The notes beneath the pieces were generated by a model. It saw only the letters and a program-made list of their open reading frames with translations, was not told the origin of the DNA and made no database searches. Below, piece by piece: positions 1 through 8,623 of a stretch of 64,000 bases of DNA (position 1 is its first letter; every line of letters begins with the position of its first letter). Made by a program: the position numbers and the translations under genes. Origin of the DNA: a bacterium (GTDB lineage Bacteria; Oederibacteriota; CAKKQC01); NCBI GenBank assembly GCA_919901855.1, contig CAKKQC010000006.1:1-64000 (forward strand). The letters run 5' to 3'.

Positions 1-15
1 GTCGCCCCGACGAAG

Positions 16-35
16 CCCCGGGCTTTAGCCCGGGG
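16..35. terminator. Perfect GC-rich hairpin at window edge
   Basis: Arms CCCCGGGC (16-23) and GCCCGGGG (28-35) enclose a TTTA loop: an 8-bp perfect stem. No T-run follows on either strand. It may terminate a gene left of the window or be a dispersed palindromic repeat; one copy cannot tell which. Confidence 0.35.
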
Positions 36-61
36 AGAGGAGTCCGGTTCACTTCACGTTT

Positions 62-517
62 GTGGCTTCTACGGTTTGCGAAGGTCCGGGATTCGGCCAG
101 CACTGGCTCTATGAAGTGAGCACGCGGCCGCACGTGCCCTCGCCCCGGGTCGCGGTGCTGCCGGGCGCTGACGCGGCATTCGCCTCCGCCACGATTGCGG
201 ATGCGAAGGGGGAACGTTCGCGCGCACTCGTGGAGTTCAACGCTCTCTACGTCCTCCTGCCCGATATCACCGAAACCCGGTGCGCGCTGGGCCACGCCCT
301 CGTTCAGATGGGGCGGTACAGGGAAGGCTACATGCATGTTCGGGCCGCTGCAGAGGATGGTATGGTGACCTGCAATGAACCTGCACTGCTAGACTGGGCC
401 GTGGCGGCAATGGTGCTAGGACGTGAGACGGAGGCTCTGGATGTGTACCGGCGAGCTCTAGTCAGCTACAAGCGCTGGCCGACTGTGCTGATTCCCGCCC
501 TCCAGAGCCGGCTTTGA
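62..517 (+). CDS. Small TPR-like hypothetical protein
   Basis: A 151-residue protein starting with GTG; an in-frame stop at 26-28 limits the 5' end. Residues about 40-140 read as three helix-turn-helix units with the alternating small and aromatic residues of tetratricopeptide repeats (for example ALGHALVQMGRYREGYMHV and AVAAMVLGRETEALDVYRRA). Such domains bind other proteins. No signal peptide or enzyme motif is visible, and GGGGAGAGGAG (32-42) lies rather far from the start. It could be the tail of a larger broken gene. A GTGGGG/CCCCAC hairpin (521-540) follows the stop. Confidence 0.5.
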   Translation: MASTVCEGPGFGQHWLYEVSTRPHVPSPRVAVLPGADAAFASATIADAKGERSRALVEFNALYVLLPDITETRCALGHALVQMGRYREGYMHVRAAAEDGMVTCNEPALLDWAVAAMVLGRETEALDVYRRALVSYKRWPTVLIPALQSRL

Positions 518-670
518 ACTGTGGGGGTGAACGCACCCCACGATTCCATCCGCCAGTTCTCTGGGATGATCAAGCATCCGCTGCGGCTGCGAAGCCAGAT
601 CTCCTCCTGCGAAGCTTGGATGGCCGCCAGCGCCGCGGTAACGCCATGGCCCTCGCGTTTGCCCAACCTG

Positions 671-676
671 TATAAT
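671..676 (+). promoter_or_regulatory. -10 element of porin-tup operon
   Basis: Perfect TATAAT. No good -35 hexamer lies 16-18 nt upstream, which fits a promoter needing help or one that is mainly repressed. Initiation would fall near 683, inside the palindrome at 679-702. Confidence 0.55.
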
Positions 677-678
677 CT

Positions 679-702
679 CGTTATGTCTTGATCCGCATAA
701 CG
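679..702. promoter_or_regulatory. ModE-like molybdate/tungstate operator
   Basis: Perfect inverted repeat CGTTATG (679-685) / CATAACG (696-702), 24 nt overall. The outer arms CGTTAT-N12-ATAACG have the sequence and spacing I recall for the Escherichia coli modA operator bound by ModE. It covers the expected start site of a porin-tungstate transporter operon, the place where a ModE-type repressor would act. No ModE gene is in the window. Confidence 0.65.
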
Positions 703-741
703 CTGCCGGGCTCGACGCCGGTCCGCAAAGGAGCCTATTCC

Positions 742-2067
742 ATGGACATGATCGCACTGGTGTACTGCGCCGTCGTGGCGGGCGCCGCGCCACTCGGCTC
801 GGATGCCGCGGCCGGATCGACGGTCATGGCGGAGCCGGTGGCGGTCGCGGATGAGGCACCCCAGGCGGCCGCCCTCGAGGACCTCGAGACCCGGATCGTG
901 GCACTCGAGGAGGCGCGCCGGATCGGGGACAGCGTGACGGCGGGCGAGAAGGGGTTCGCGATCCGCTCGGCCGACGGCGCGTGGCGGCTCGGGTTGCGCG
1001 GCGTTCTTCAGTTGGATACGCGTGAGTACCTGGGCCGGTGCGCCCCCGTCTTCGTCGACACGTTCTTCCTGAAGCAGGCCCGCATGGTGTGGGATGTTCA
1101 GGGCTACGACCGGGTCTCGCTCAAGTTCGTGCCGGACTTCGGGAACGGCAAGGCGGTCATCATCGACGCGTACGCCGAGGGGCGCCTCCGGCCCGAGCTG
1201 CGGGTCAAGGCGGGGAAGTCCAAGCCGCCGATCGCGCTCGAACGGCTCCAGGGCGACGCGGTCGTGGCGTTCACGGAGAGGGGGGTGACCCAGATCCTGA
1301 CCCCGTCCCGGGACATCGGGTACTCGCTGCTGGGGACGGTTGGCGGGGGACTCCTTTCGTACGAAGCCGGCATCTACAACGGGGCCGCGGACGGGGACAG
1401 CCCGGACGCCGACACGGCGGAGCGGAAGGAGTTCGCGGGCCGGATCTTCGCGCACCCGCTACGGGCGCTGGGCGTGCGGGCGCTCAACGCGCTCGGGGTC
1501 GGCGTGGGGGGATCGATCGGGGATCGCGTCGGCTCGACCGCCGCCCCCGGGGTGGCCTCCTACAAGACGCCGGCCCAGCAGACGATGTTCTCGTACCGGT
1601 CCACGGTGCTCGCCGACGGCGAGCAGGCGCGGGTGGCTCCGCAGGGCTACTGGTACGCCGGACCCGCCTGGGTGCTCGGCGAGTTCGTCCGGTCGGTCCA
1701 GCGGGTCAGGGTCGGCTCGTCGCGGGCCACCCTCACGGCCGGCGGCTGGCAGGCGGCCGGCGGGGTCGTGGTCACCGGAGAGGCAGCTTCGTATGATGGG
1801 CTGGCGCCCGCGGGGCGGTGCGGCGCGGTGGAGGTGGCCGGCCGGTTCGGCCAGGTCGAGTTCGACTCGAAAGCCTTCCCCGTCTACGCCGATCCCGCGG
1901 CGTCGGTGCGCGCGATCCGGTCGTGGGGCGCGGACGTGAACTGGTGGGTACGGAAGGCGGTCCGGCTGAGCCTCGAGTATGACGACTCCAAGTTCCTCGG
2001 GGGGGCGACCCGGGGGCGGCGGACGAGGGAGCAGGCGGTCCTGACCCGCGTGCAGGTGATCCTGTGA
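742..2067 (+). CDS. OprO/OprP-type oxyanion porin
   Basis: A 441-residue outer-membrane channel. The start is the ATG at 742: it has AAAGGAG at 727-733 and opens directly into a Sec signal-like stretch (MIALVYCAVVAGA); a possible upstream start at 688 adds residues that spoil it. After the signal comes a short coiled coil (ALEDLETRIVALEEARR), the trimer-forming type seen in many porins, then alternating amphipathic strands of a beta barrel resembling phosphate-selective porin O/P (VLQLDTREYLG, GYDRVSLKFVPDFG, ELRVKAGKSKPP). Its stop overlaps the tupA start by 4 nt, so its likely cargo is tungstate or molybdate rather than phosphate (inference). A ModE-like box lies in its leader. Confidence 0.8.
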   Translation: MDMIALVYCAVVAGAAPLGSDAAAGSTVMAEPVAVADEAPQAAALEDLETRIVALEEARRIGDSVTAGEKGFAIRSADGAWRLGLRGVLQLDTREYLGRCAPVFVDTFFLKQARMVWDVQGYDRVSLKFVPDFGNGKAVIIDAYAEGRLRPELRVKAGKSKPPIALERLQGDAVVAFTERGVTQILTPSRDIGYSLLGTVGGGLLSYEAGIYNGAADGDSPDADTAERKEFAGRIFAHPLRALGVRALNALGVGVGGSIGDRVGSTAAPGVASYKTPAQQTMFSYRSTVLADGEQARVAPQGYWYAGPAWVLGEFVRSVQRVRVGSSRATLTAGGWQAAGGVVVTGEAASYDGLAPAGRCGAVEVAGRFGQVEFDSKAFPVYADPAASVRAIRSWGADVNWWVRKAVRLSLEYDDSKFLGGATRGRRTREQAVLTRVQVIL

Positions 2068-2876
2068 GGCGGCTCGCGCTCGTGCTGGCGGCGCTCTCCG
2101 TGGGCTGGGCGGCCCCGGTCCCGGCTGCCGGGGGAGGGCACCTGCGGCTCGCGACGACGACCAGCGTCGAGAACAGCGGACTGTGCGCCGCGATCCTGCC
2201 GGTATTCGAGCGGCGGGCGGGGCTCAAGGTCGACGTGATCGCGGTGGGCACCGGCCAGGCGATCAAGCTCGGGGAGTCCGGCGACGTCGACGTCATCCTC
2301 GTCCACGACCCGGCGCTCGAGGAGGCGTTCGTGAGGTCCGGCGCGGGGATCCGGCGGACGCTGGTCATGGTCAACGACTTCGTGATCCTGGGACCGGCGG
2401 CCGACCCCGCGAGCATGCCCTCGTGTGCGTCACCCGCGGACGCGTTCCGGCGGATCGCGGCGGCCGGCGGGCCGTTCGTGTCGCGCGGCGACGGGTCCGG
2501 CACCCACCTGCGGGAGAAGTCCCTCTGGAAGGAGGCGGGCACGGCGCCGACGGGCGCCTGGTACATCGAGGCTGGCCAGGGCATGGGGCCCGTCATCCTG
2601 ATGGCGGGCGAGAAGCGGGCGTACACGCTCACCGACCGCGGGACGTGGCTCGCGATGCAGGACAAGGCGAACCTCGCGGTCGTCTACGAGAACCCGGAGG
2701 CGCTCCGGAACGAGTACCACGTCATCGCGGTCAACTCCGCGCGGTGGCCGCACGTGCGCCTGCGCGAGGCGCTGGCGCTCATCCGCTGGCTCGTGTCGCG
2801 CGAGGCGCAGGACCTGATCGGCCGGTACCAGAAGGGCGGCGTCCAGCTGTTCAAGCCGGCGGTCCCGGCCCGGTAG
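2064..2876 (+). CDS. tupA: Tungstate ABC transporter, binding protein
   Basis: A 270-residue periplasmic binding protein. The GTG start overlaps the porin stop (GTGA). Residues 1-22 form a signal peptide. The mature N terminus carries RLATTTSVENSGL; the TTTS motif is the hallmark of TupA-family tungstate binders. SGDVDVILVHDPALEEAFV and SRGDGSGTHLREKSLWK are also typical. The permease follows with no gap. Function: captures tungstate for TupBC. The family is usually very selective for tungstate over molybdate, but a WtpA-like mixed specificity cannot be excluded. Confidence 0.88.
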   Translation: MRRLALVLAALSVGWAAPVPAAGGGHLRLATTTSVENSGLCAAILPVFERRAGLKVDVIAVGTGQAIKLGESGDVDVILVHDPALEEAFVRSGAGIRRTLVMVNDFVILGPAADPASMPSCASPADAFRRIAAAGGPFVSRGDGSGTHLREKSLWKEAGTAPTGAWYIEAGQGMGPVILMAGEKRAYTLTDRGTWLAMQDKANLAVVYENPEALRNEYHVIAVNSARWPHVRLREALALIRWLVSREAQDLIGRYQKGGVQLFKPAVPAR

Positions 2877-3575
2877 GTGGATTTCCTCGCCGAAGGCGCC
2901 GCCCAGGCGCTGCGCCTCCTTGCCGGCGGGAACCGGGAGGTCTGGGCGGCGGTCTGGATCTCGGTCTGGGTGGCGTTCGCCTCCACGTGCGTAGCCGCGG
3001 TGGTGGGGCTCCCCGTGGGCTACGCGGTGTCGGTCGGCCGGTTCCGGGGGCGGAGGGCGGCACTCGTCGCGCTCAACGCGCTCCTCGGGGTTCCGAGCGT
3101 CGGGATCGGGCTCCTCGTCTACTCGTTCCTCTCGAGGCGCGGACCATTCGGATCGTGGGGGATGTTGTTCACTCCGGCGGCGATGGTCATCGGGCAGGCT
3201 GTCCTCGCCGCCCCGGTCGTGGCGGCGCTCACCCGGGCGGCGTTCGCCGGACTCGATCCCCGGGCGCGCCAGACCGCGGTCTCGCTCGGGGCGGGGCCGG
3301 TGCGGGTGGCGCTGACGGCGGCGCGGGAGCTCGGACCCGCCCTGACGGCGGCGGTGATGGCGGCCTTCGGACGCGTGTTCGGCGAGGTCGGCATCTCGCT
3401 CATGCTCGGCGGGAACATCCTGTTCTACACGCGGAACATCACGACCTCGATCGCGCTGGAGACCGCCAAGGGGGAGTTCGCGCTCGGGCTGGCGCTGGGC
3501 GGGATCCTGCTCGTGATCTCGTTCGCGGTCAGCCTCGCGGTCCACGTGATGCGGGGCCCCGAGGAGTCCCGGTGA
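2877..3575 (+). CDS. tupB: Tungstate ABC transporter, permease
   Basis: A 232-residue inner-membrane protein with about five or six hydrophobic segments. It begins with GTG immediately after the tupA stop. The EAA-type loop that contacts the ATPase is at about residues 120-160 (ARQTAVSLGAGPVRVALTAA). It forms the channel of the TupABC importer and is coupled to tupC by a 4-nt overlap (GTGA at 3572). Confidence 0.87.
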   Translation: MDFLAEGAAQALRLLAGGNREVWAAVWISVWVAFASTCVAAVVGLPVGYAVSVGRFRGRRAALVALNALLGVPSVGIGLLVYSFLSRRGPFGSWGMLFTPAAMVIGQAVLAAPVVAALTRAAFAGLDPRARQTAVSLGAGPVRVALTAARELGPALTAAVMAAFGRVFGEVGISLMLGGNILFYTRNITTSIALETAKGEFALGLALGGILLVISFAVSLAVHVMRGPEESR

Positions 3576-4228
3576 CCGGGGCGCCGGCGCTGGCGGCCAG
3601 GGGCATCCGGAGGAGCTTTCCGGAGGGGTTCTCGCTCCGGGTCGAGGACTTCGCCGTCGAGGCCGGGAGCATCTGCGGGTTCACGGGGCCCAACGGAGCC
3701 GGCAAGACCGTGCTGCTCGAGATCCTGGGGTTGGTGGAGCCCCCGGATGAAGGCGGGATCGAGTTGCTTGGGCGGCGGATCTTCCCGGGCCCCGTGAGCC
3801 GCGAGGAGCGGACCGCGCTCACCTTCGTCATGCAGCGTCCCTACCTCTTCCGGGGGACCGTGGCGTGGAACGTCGGGTACGGGCTGGCCGCCCGGGGGTT
3901 GGCCGGGCCCGAGCGGAAGCGCAGGGTCGACGCATGCCTGGAGCGGTTCGGGCTGGGGGACCTGGCCGGGGCGGACGTCCGCCGGCTCTCGGGCGGGGAA
4001 GCCCGGTGGGTCGCGATCGCGAGGGGCTGCGTCCTCGAGCCCGCGGTCCTGATCCTGGACGAGCCCGATGCGCACCTGGACGAACCCCACGTGGAAGCCC
4101 TCGACGGGCTGATCCGGGGGATGCGCGGAAGCACCACGGTCCTGTTCAGCACCCACGACCCGGCCCGGACCCGGATCTGCGACCACGTCTTCGCCCTCGA
4201 CCAGGGCGCCGTTCAACAGGCGCGGTGA
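3572..4228 (+). CDS. tupC: Tungstate ABC transporter, ATPase
   Basis: A 218-residue ABC ATPase. The GTG start sits inside the tupB stop. Walker A is GPNGAGKT, the Q-loop lies in FVMQRPYLFRGTVAWN, the signature is LSGGEARWVAIARG, Walker B is ILDEPDAHLD and the switch histidine is in STHD. All catalytic motifs are intact. The short length, with no C-terminal regulatory domain, fits TupC rather than ModC, which usually carries a molybdate-binding TOBE domain. Confidence 0.88.
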   Translation: MTGAPALAARGIRRSFPEGFSLRVEDFAVEAGSICGFTGPNGAGKTVLLEILGLVEPPDEGGIELLGRRIFPGPVSREERTALTFVMQRPYLFRGTVAWNVGYGLAARGLAGPERKRRVDACLERFGLGDLAGADVRRLSGGEARWVAIARGCVLEPAVLILDEPDAHLDEPHVEALDGLIRGMRGSTTVLFSTHDPARTRICDHVFALDQGAVQQAR

Positions 4229-4253
4229 ACCCATTCCGCCGTCCCCCCAGGGG

Positions 4254-4289
4254 TTGACATGGGGGTTAAACAGGACTAAACTAGTCCTG
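4254..4289 (+). promoter_or_regulatory. Rrf2 promoter with overlapping palindromic operator
   Basis: TTGACA (4254-4259), a 17-nt spacer and TAAACT (4277-4282) make a near-consensus promoter. The perfect palindrome CAGGACT-AAACT-AGTCCTG (4271-4289) covers the -10 and ends one base before the ATG at 4291. Initiation about 7 nt after the -10 would give a leaderless mRNA. A dyad here immediately before an rrf2 gene is most simply read as its autoregulatory operator. Confidence 0.75.
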
Positions 4290-4290
4290 G

Positions 4291-4719
4291 ATGGAGACCC
4301 AGGCCGGCGGCGTCGAGATTCTGACCCGGGGGGCGGATTACGCCCTGCGGGCGATGGCCGTGCTGGCGAAGGGCTGGGAGGCCGGCGGGCCGGTGCCGGT
4401 CCGGCGGATCGCAGGGGACGCGGGCGTGGCGGAAACCATGCTGCGCAAGCTGCTCCAGAAGCTGGGTCGCGCGCGGCTGGTGGTGTCCGTGCGCGGGATC
4501 GCGGGCGGGTTCCGGCTCAGCCGGCCTCCCGGTGAAATCGCGTTCCTCGACGTGATCGAGGCGGTGCAGGGGACGATGGCCGTGAACCGGTGCTTTCTGA
4601 AGGGCCGCCCGTGCCCCAACCGGGCGACCTGCGCGGTCCGCCGGGGACTCGGGGAGACACAACGCCGGCTCGTGGCGTCCCTGCGGGACACGACGCTGGC
4701 CGGACAGGCGGAGGCATAG
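4291..4719 (+). CDS. Rrf2-family Fe-S transcription regulator
   Basis: A 142-residue winged-helix regulator. The N-terminal half holds the Rrf2 helix-turn-helix (YALRAMAVLAKG, VRRIAGDAGVAETMLRKLLQ, the wing SVRGIAGGFRLSRP). The C-terminal half holds Cys-x6-Cys-x5-Cys (in CFLKGRPCPNRATC), which in IscR, NsrR and RsrR binds an iron-sulfur cluster sensing iron, nitric oxide or redox state. It probably represses itself and the next two genes through the dyad at 4271-4289. The ferredoxin gene begins one base after its stop. Confidence 0.85.
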   Translation: METQAGGVEILTRGADYALRAMAVLAKGWEAGGPVPVRRIAGDAGVAETMLRKLLQKLGRARLVVSVRGIAGGFRLSRPPGEIAFLDVIEAVQGTMAVNRCFLKGRPCPNRATCAVRRGLGETQRRLVASLRDTTLAGQAEA

Positions 4720-4720
4720 C

Positions 4721-5479
4721 ATGGCGAAGCGAAAGATCATCCTCATCGACGAGGGACGGTGCAACGGCTGCGGCCAGTGCGTGGTCGCGTGCGCCGAGGG
4801 CGCGATCGAGATCCGCGACGGTAAGGCCCGGATCGTGAGCGAGACCTACTGCGACGGGCTCGGGGCGTGCGTGGGCGAGTGCCCGCGGCGGGCCCTGACG
4901 GTCATCGAGCGCGAGGCGCCCGGGTTCGACGAGGCGGCCGTGGCCCGGCACCTGGCCGGGACGGAAGGAGCGGGGGCGCACGCGCCCGCGGCCTGTCCGG
5001 GGTCGGCTGTGCGCAGCCTCGGCGGCGCGCCGGCGGTCCCCGCGTCCTCCGCCGGACCGGCGGCTCCCTCGCGGCTCGCGAACTGGCCGGTCCAGCTCGC
5101 CCTCGTCCCGCCCGGGGCGCCGTTCCTCCGGGGCGCGGACCTGCTCGTCTGCGCCGACTGCGTGCCCGCCGCGGTCCCGGACTTCCATGAGCGGTATCTG
5201 GCGGGGCGTGCGCTCGTCGTGGGATGTCCCAAGCTCGACGATCTCGGGGCCCACCGCGACAAGCTCGCGGCGATTCTCCGGGAGGCCGGCCCCCGGAGCG
5301 TGACCGTGCTCCGGATGGAGGTCCCGTGCTGCAGCGCCCTGGCGGGGGCCCTGATCGACGCCCGGGACGAGGTCGCGCCGGCCCTGTCCGTCGAGATCGT
5401 GACCATCGGCGTGGAGGGCGGTGTCGTGGAACGCGAGACGGCGTCCGCGGTCACGCGGACCACGGGAGGTGCACCATGA
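4721..5479 (+). CDS. Two-cluster ferredoxin with C-terminal domain
   Basis: A 252-residue protein. Residues 1-60 carry two [4Fe-4S] motifs: CNGCGQCVVACAEGAI and, after a longer linker, CDGLGACVGECP. A low-complexity Ala/Pro linker (about 85-125) leads to a C-terminal domain with paired cysteines (LVCADCVP, VVGCPKLDD, EVPCCSAL). Homologs often sit beside Rrf2 regulators and hybrid-cluster genes in anaerobes; no hybrid-cluster gene is present here. It is probably a redox or nitrosative-stress electron carrier, but the C-terminal role is unknown. Its stop overlaps the next start (ATGA). Confidence 0.75.
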   Translation: MAKRKIILIDEGRCNGCGQCVVACAEGAIEIRDGKARIVSETYCDGLGACVGECPRRALTVIEREAPGFDEAAVARHLAGTEGAGAHAPAACPGSAVRSLGGAPAVPASSAGPAAPSRLANWPVQLALVPPGAPFLRGADLLVCADCVPAAVPDFHERYLAGRALVVGCPKLDDLGAHRDKLAAILREAGPRSVTVLRMEVPCCSALAGALIDARDEVAPALSVEIVTIGVEGGVVERETASAVTRTTGGAP

Positions 5480-5733
5480 AGTGTCCGGGACAGGATCGGC
5501 AGTTCTGGCGTCCGGAGGACCTGACCGAAGCGCCGTGCCCGCAGTGCCACGAGGTTGTCGAGTTCATGAAGGACGACCTCTCGCGGAAATGCCCCAAGTG
5601 CGGGACCCGGTTCGGCGATCCCCAGAAGGACATGGGGTGCCTCCAGTGGTGCAAGTACGCGGACAAGTGTCTGGGGGTCAGCAATGTCGAGAGGCCGGCT
5701 CCTGCCGCCCAAGACCGGTCCGGCCCGGCCTGA
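5476..5733 (+). CDS. Small cysteine-rich zinc-ribbon protein
   Basis: An 85-residue protein whose ATG overlaps the ferredoxin stop. CPQC and CPKCG form a zinc-ribbon or rubredoxin-like knuckle at about residues 20-40, and GCLQWCKYADKC adds a second cysteine group at 52-62. This resembles a small domain I recall beside Rrf2/ferredoxin pairs in anaerobes, sometimes attached to HD-type hydrolases. It forms a three-gene Rrf2 operon; its biochemical role is unknown. Confidence 0.6.
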   Translation: MKCPGQDRQFWRPEDLTEAPCPQCHEVVEFMKDDLSRKCPKCGTRFGDPQKDMGCLQWCKYADKCLGVSNVERPAPAAQDRSGPA

Positions 5734-5844
5734 CCGCGGGCATCCCCGGGAAAGCCTGACAGGGGTCAGCCCGATTCCTGACCGCGGTGCATACGGCCCC
5801 ACCCCTCCCGGGGGATACTGGAGGCTCACCAAGGAGGTGACTTC

Positions 5845-8595
5845 ATGAGCATCAAGCGGTCAGCGACCCACGCGGGCGGAGAGCCGGCCCACGACATCCT
5901 CAAGGAACTTCATCGTCCCATCGACGTCTTCTTCTCTCCTTCCTCGGTGGCCGTGATCGGGGCCACGGACAAGGTCGGCAGCGTGGGCCGCACCGTGCTC
6001 TGGAACCTGATGAGCACGCCGTTCGGGGGCACGATCTACCCCGTGAACCCCAAGCGGACGAACGTGCTCGGGATCAAGGCGTACAAGACCGTCGCGGAGA
6101 TTCCCGAGCGGGTCGACCTCGCCGTGATCATTCTTCCCGCCACGAGCGTGCCGGGCGTGATCCGCGAGTGCGCCGAGGCGAAGGTCAAGGGCGCCGTCGT
6201 CATCTCGGCCGGGTTCAAGGAGCTGGGCCCGTCGGGGGCCGAGCTCGAGCGCCAGGTGCTCGTCGAGGCGCGCAAGGGCGGGATGCGCGTGATCGGGCCC
6301 AACTGCCTGGGCGTCATGGCGCCGCTGTCGGGGCTGAACGCGACGTTCGCCAGCAGCATGGCCCGGCCGGGCAACGTCGGGTTCGTGAGCCAGAGCGGCG
6401 CGCTGTGCACGGCAGTCCTGGACTGGAGCCGCAAGGAGCTGGTGGGGTTCAGCGCCTTCATCTCGATCGGGGCGATGGTGGACGTGGACTGGGGCGACAT
6501 GATCCAGTACCTCGGGGACGATCCGCGGACGCAGAGCATCGTGATCTACATGGAGTCCGTGGGGAACGCCCGGTCGTTCCTCTCGGCGGCGCGCGAGGTC
6601 GCGCTCACGAAGCCGATCATCGTCATCAAGGCCGGGCGCACGGAAGCGGCCGCGAAAGCCGCCGCGTCGCACACGGGCTCGCTGGCGGGATCCGACGAGG
6701 TGCTCGACGCCGCGTTCCGCCGGTGCGGGGTGCTGCGCGTCAACACGATCGAGGACCTGTTCAGCATGTCCGCCGTGCTGGCCAAGCAGCCGCGGCCCAA
6801 AGGGCCCAAGCTCCTGATCGTGACGAACGCCGGCGGGCCGGGCGTGCTCGCGACGGATGCTTTCGTGGGCGCCGGCGGCACGCTGGCCACCCTCGATCCC
6901 GACACCGTAAAGCTGCTGAGCGCGTTCCTGCCGCCCCACTGGAGCCGGGGTAACCCCCTGGACATCCTGGGCGACGCGGGGCCGGACAAGTACGCGAAGA
7001 CCATGGAGCTCATGTCCAAGGACCCGGGGTCCGACGGGATTCTCGTGATCCTGACTCCGCAGGCGATGACGGACCCGACGGCGACGGCCCAGGCGATCGT
7101 GCCGTACGCGAAGATCGACGACAAGCCCGTGCTCGCGAGCTGGATGGGCGGGCCGGACGTCGCGGCGGGAGAGGCGATCCTGACCGCGGCCAACATTCCG
7201 ACCTTCGCCGCCCCCGACGTGGCGGCGCGGGCCTTCCGGTACATGTGGGAGTACAGCGACAACCTCAACCACATCTACGAGACTCCGCAGTTGCCCAAGG
7301 AGGAGGCGGGCGTGGACCGGAAGGGGGCGGCGAAGATCATCGCGGCGGCGGCGGCGGCGGGCCGGAGCCTGCTGACGGAAGCCGAAGCGAAGGACCTGCT
7401 GGCGACCTACGGCATCCCCGTGGCGCGCACGATCGTGGCGACTACCCCGGACGCGGCCGTCGCGGCCGCGGAGAAGATCGGTTACCCGGTCGTGCTCAAG
7501 CTCAACTCGGAGACCGTGACCCACAAGACCGATGTCGGCGGGGTCCAGCTCAACCTCGTGACGCCCGAGGGGGTGCGGCGTGCCTGGGACGCCATCGAGG
7601 CGGGCGTGACGGCGAAGGCGGGGAAGGCCGCGTTCCAGGGCGTCACGGTCCAGCCGCACGTCAGGATGGAAGGCTACGAGATCATCCTCGGGAGCAGCGT
7701 GGATTCCCAGTTCGGGCCCGTAGTCCTGTTCGGCACGGGCGGCCAGCTCGTGGAGGTGTTCCGCGACCGGGCGCTGGGATTGCCCCCGCTTACCACCACG
7801 CTCGCGCGGCAGATGATGACCCAGACCCGGATCTTCTCCGCCTTCAAGGGGGTGCGGGGCCGCAAGCCGGTCGACCTGCCCGCGCTCGAGCAGCTCATGG
7901 TCATGTTCAGCCATCTCGTGGTCGAGAATCGTCGGATCAAGGAGATCGATGTCAACCCGCTCCTGGTCTCCGCCGACGGTATCGTCGCGCTGGACGCGCG
8001 GGTGCTGCTGCACCCGGCCGACGTGGCCGACAAGGACCTGCCGCAGCCCGCGATCCGGCCGTACCCGATCGAGTACCAGTGGGACTTCGAATTGAAGGGC
8101 GGCCATAAGTCCCTGATCCGGCCGATCCGGCCGGAGGACGAGCCGCTCATGGTCGATTTCCACCGGCGGCTCTCGGAGCTCAGCGTCTACCACCGGTATT
8201 TCGGCAACGTCCCGCTGGCCGACCGGGTGCGGCACGAGCGGCTCACGCGGATCTGCTTCCTCGATTACGACCGGCAGATGGTGCTCGTGGCCGAGGAGAA
8301 GACCGCGAAGGGGGAGCGGCAGATCGTGGCCGTGGGCCGGCTCGGGCGCACCGCCGCGGAAGGCGAGGCCGAGTTCGCCCTCCTGATCATCGACCAGTAC
8401 CAGGGCTCCGGCCTGGGCACCGCCCTGCTGGAGAGGCTCATCGAGGTGGCGCGGGCGGAGGGGATCAAGCGGCTGACGGCCGAGATGCTGGCGGACAACG
8501 TCGCGATGAGGCGCCTGGCCGAGCAGCTCGGGTTCAAGCCCATCGCCTCGGACGATGCCACCATCATGCGGTGCGCGTTGGATCTCCAGGGATGA
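5845..8595 (+). CDS. ADP-forming acyl-CoA synthetase fused to GNAT domain
   Basis: A 916-residue fusion behind a near-perfect ribosome site (AAGGAGGTGA, 5831-5840). Order: CoA-binding Rossmann domain (about 25-150, [19 protein letters not shown]), ligase-CoA domains (150-470), ATP-grasp domain (about 500-720, [20 protein letters not shown]) and a GNAT acetyltransferase (about 750-916) with the acetyl-CoA motif [12 protein letters not shown]. It has the PatZ/Pat layout. The phosphohistidine position of ADP-forming ligases is present as His276 in [11 protein letters not shown], so the ligase half may still work (acetyl-CoA + ADP + Pi to acetate + ATP), whereas I recall this histidine being lost in enterobacterial PatZ. 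Either lysine acetylation, acetate formation or both is possible. Confidence 0.82.
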   Translation: MSIKRSATHAGGEPAHDILKELHRPIDVFFSPSSVAVIGATDKVGSVGRTVLWNLMSTPFGGTIYPVNPKRTNVLGIKAYKTVAEIPERVDLAVIILPATSVPGVIRECAEAKVKGAVVISAGFKELGPSGAELERQVLVEARKGGMRVIGPNCLGVMAPLSGLNATFASSMARPGNVGFVSQSGALCTAVLDWSRKELVGFSAFISIGAMVDVDWGDMIQYLGDDPRTQSIVIYMESVGNARSFLSAAREVALTKPIIVIKAGRTEAAAKAAASHTGSLAGSDEVLDAAFRRCGVLRVNTIEDLFSMSAVLAKQPRPKGPKLLIVTNAGGPGVLATDAFVGAGGTLATLDPDTVKLLSAFLPPHWSRGNPLDILGDAGPDKYAKTMELMSKDPGSDGILVILTPQAMTDPTATAQAIVPYAKIDDKPVLASWMGGPDVAAGEAILTAANIPTFAAPDVAARAFRYMWEYSDNLNHIYETPQLPKEEAGVDRKGAAKIIAAAAAAGRSLLTEAEAKDLLATYGIPVARTIVATTPDAAVAAAEKIGYPVVLKLNSETVTHKTDVGGVQLNLVTPEGVRRAWDAIEAGVTAKAGKAAFQGVTVQPHVRMEGYEIILGSSVDSQFGPVVLFGTGGQLVEVFRDRALGLPPLTTTLARQMMTQTRIFSAFKGVRGRKPVDLPALEQLMVMFSHLVVENRRIKEIDVNPLLVSADGIVALDARVLLHPADVADKDLPQPAIRPYPIEYQWDFELKGGHKSLIRPIRPEDEPLMVDFHRRLSELSVYHRYFGNVPLADRVRHERLTRICFLDYDRQMVLVAEEKTAKGERQIVAVGRLGRTAAEGEAEFALLIIDQYQGSGLGTALLERLIEVARAEGIKRLTAEMLADNVAMRRLAEQLGFKPIASDDATIMRCALDLQG

Positions 8596-8623
8596 AGGCG
8601 GGATAGAGCACAGTCAAGGTGCC

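Noticed and set aside
2183-3571. Long upstream extension of the tupC frame
   Set aside because: It covers tupA and tupB in a shadow frame. The ABC ATPase begins at the GTG overlapping the tupB stop.
5860-8235. 791-codon open frame on the minus strand
   Set aside because: It lies opposite the acyl-CoA synthetase/GNAT gene; its product is Arg/His/Asp-rich with no domain, as expected for antisense frames in G+C-rich DNA.
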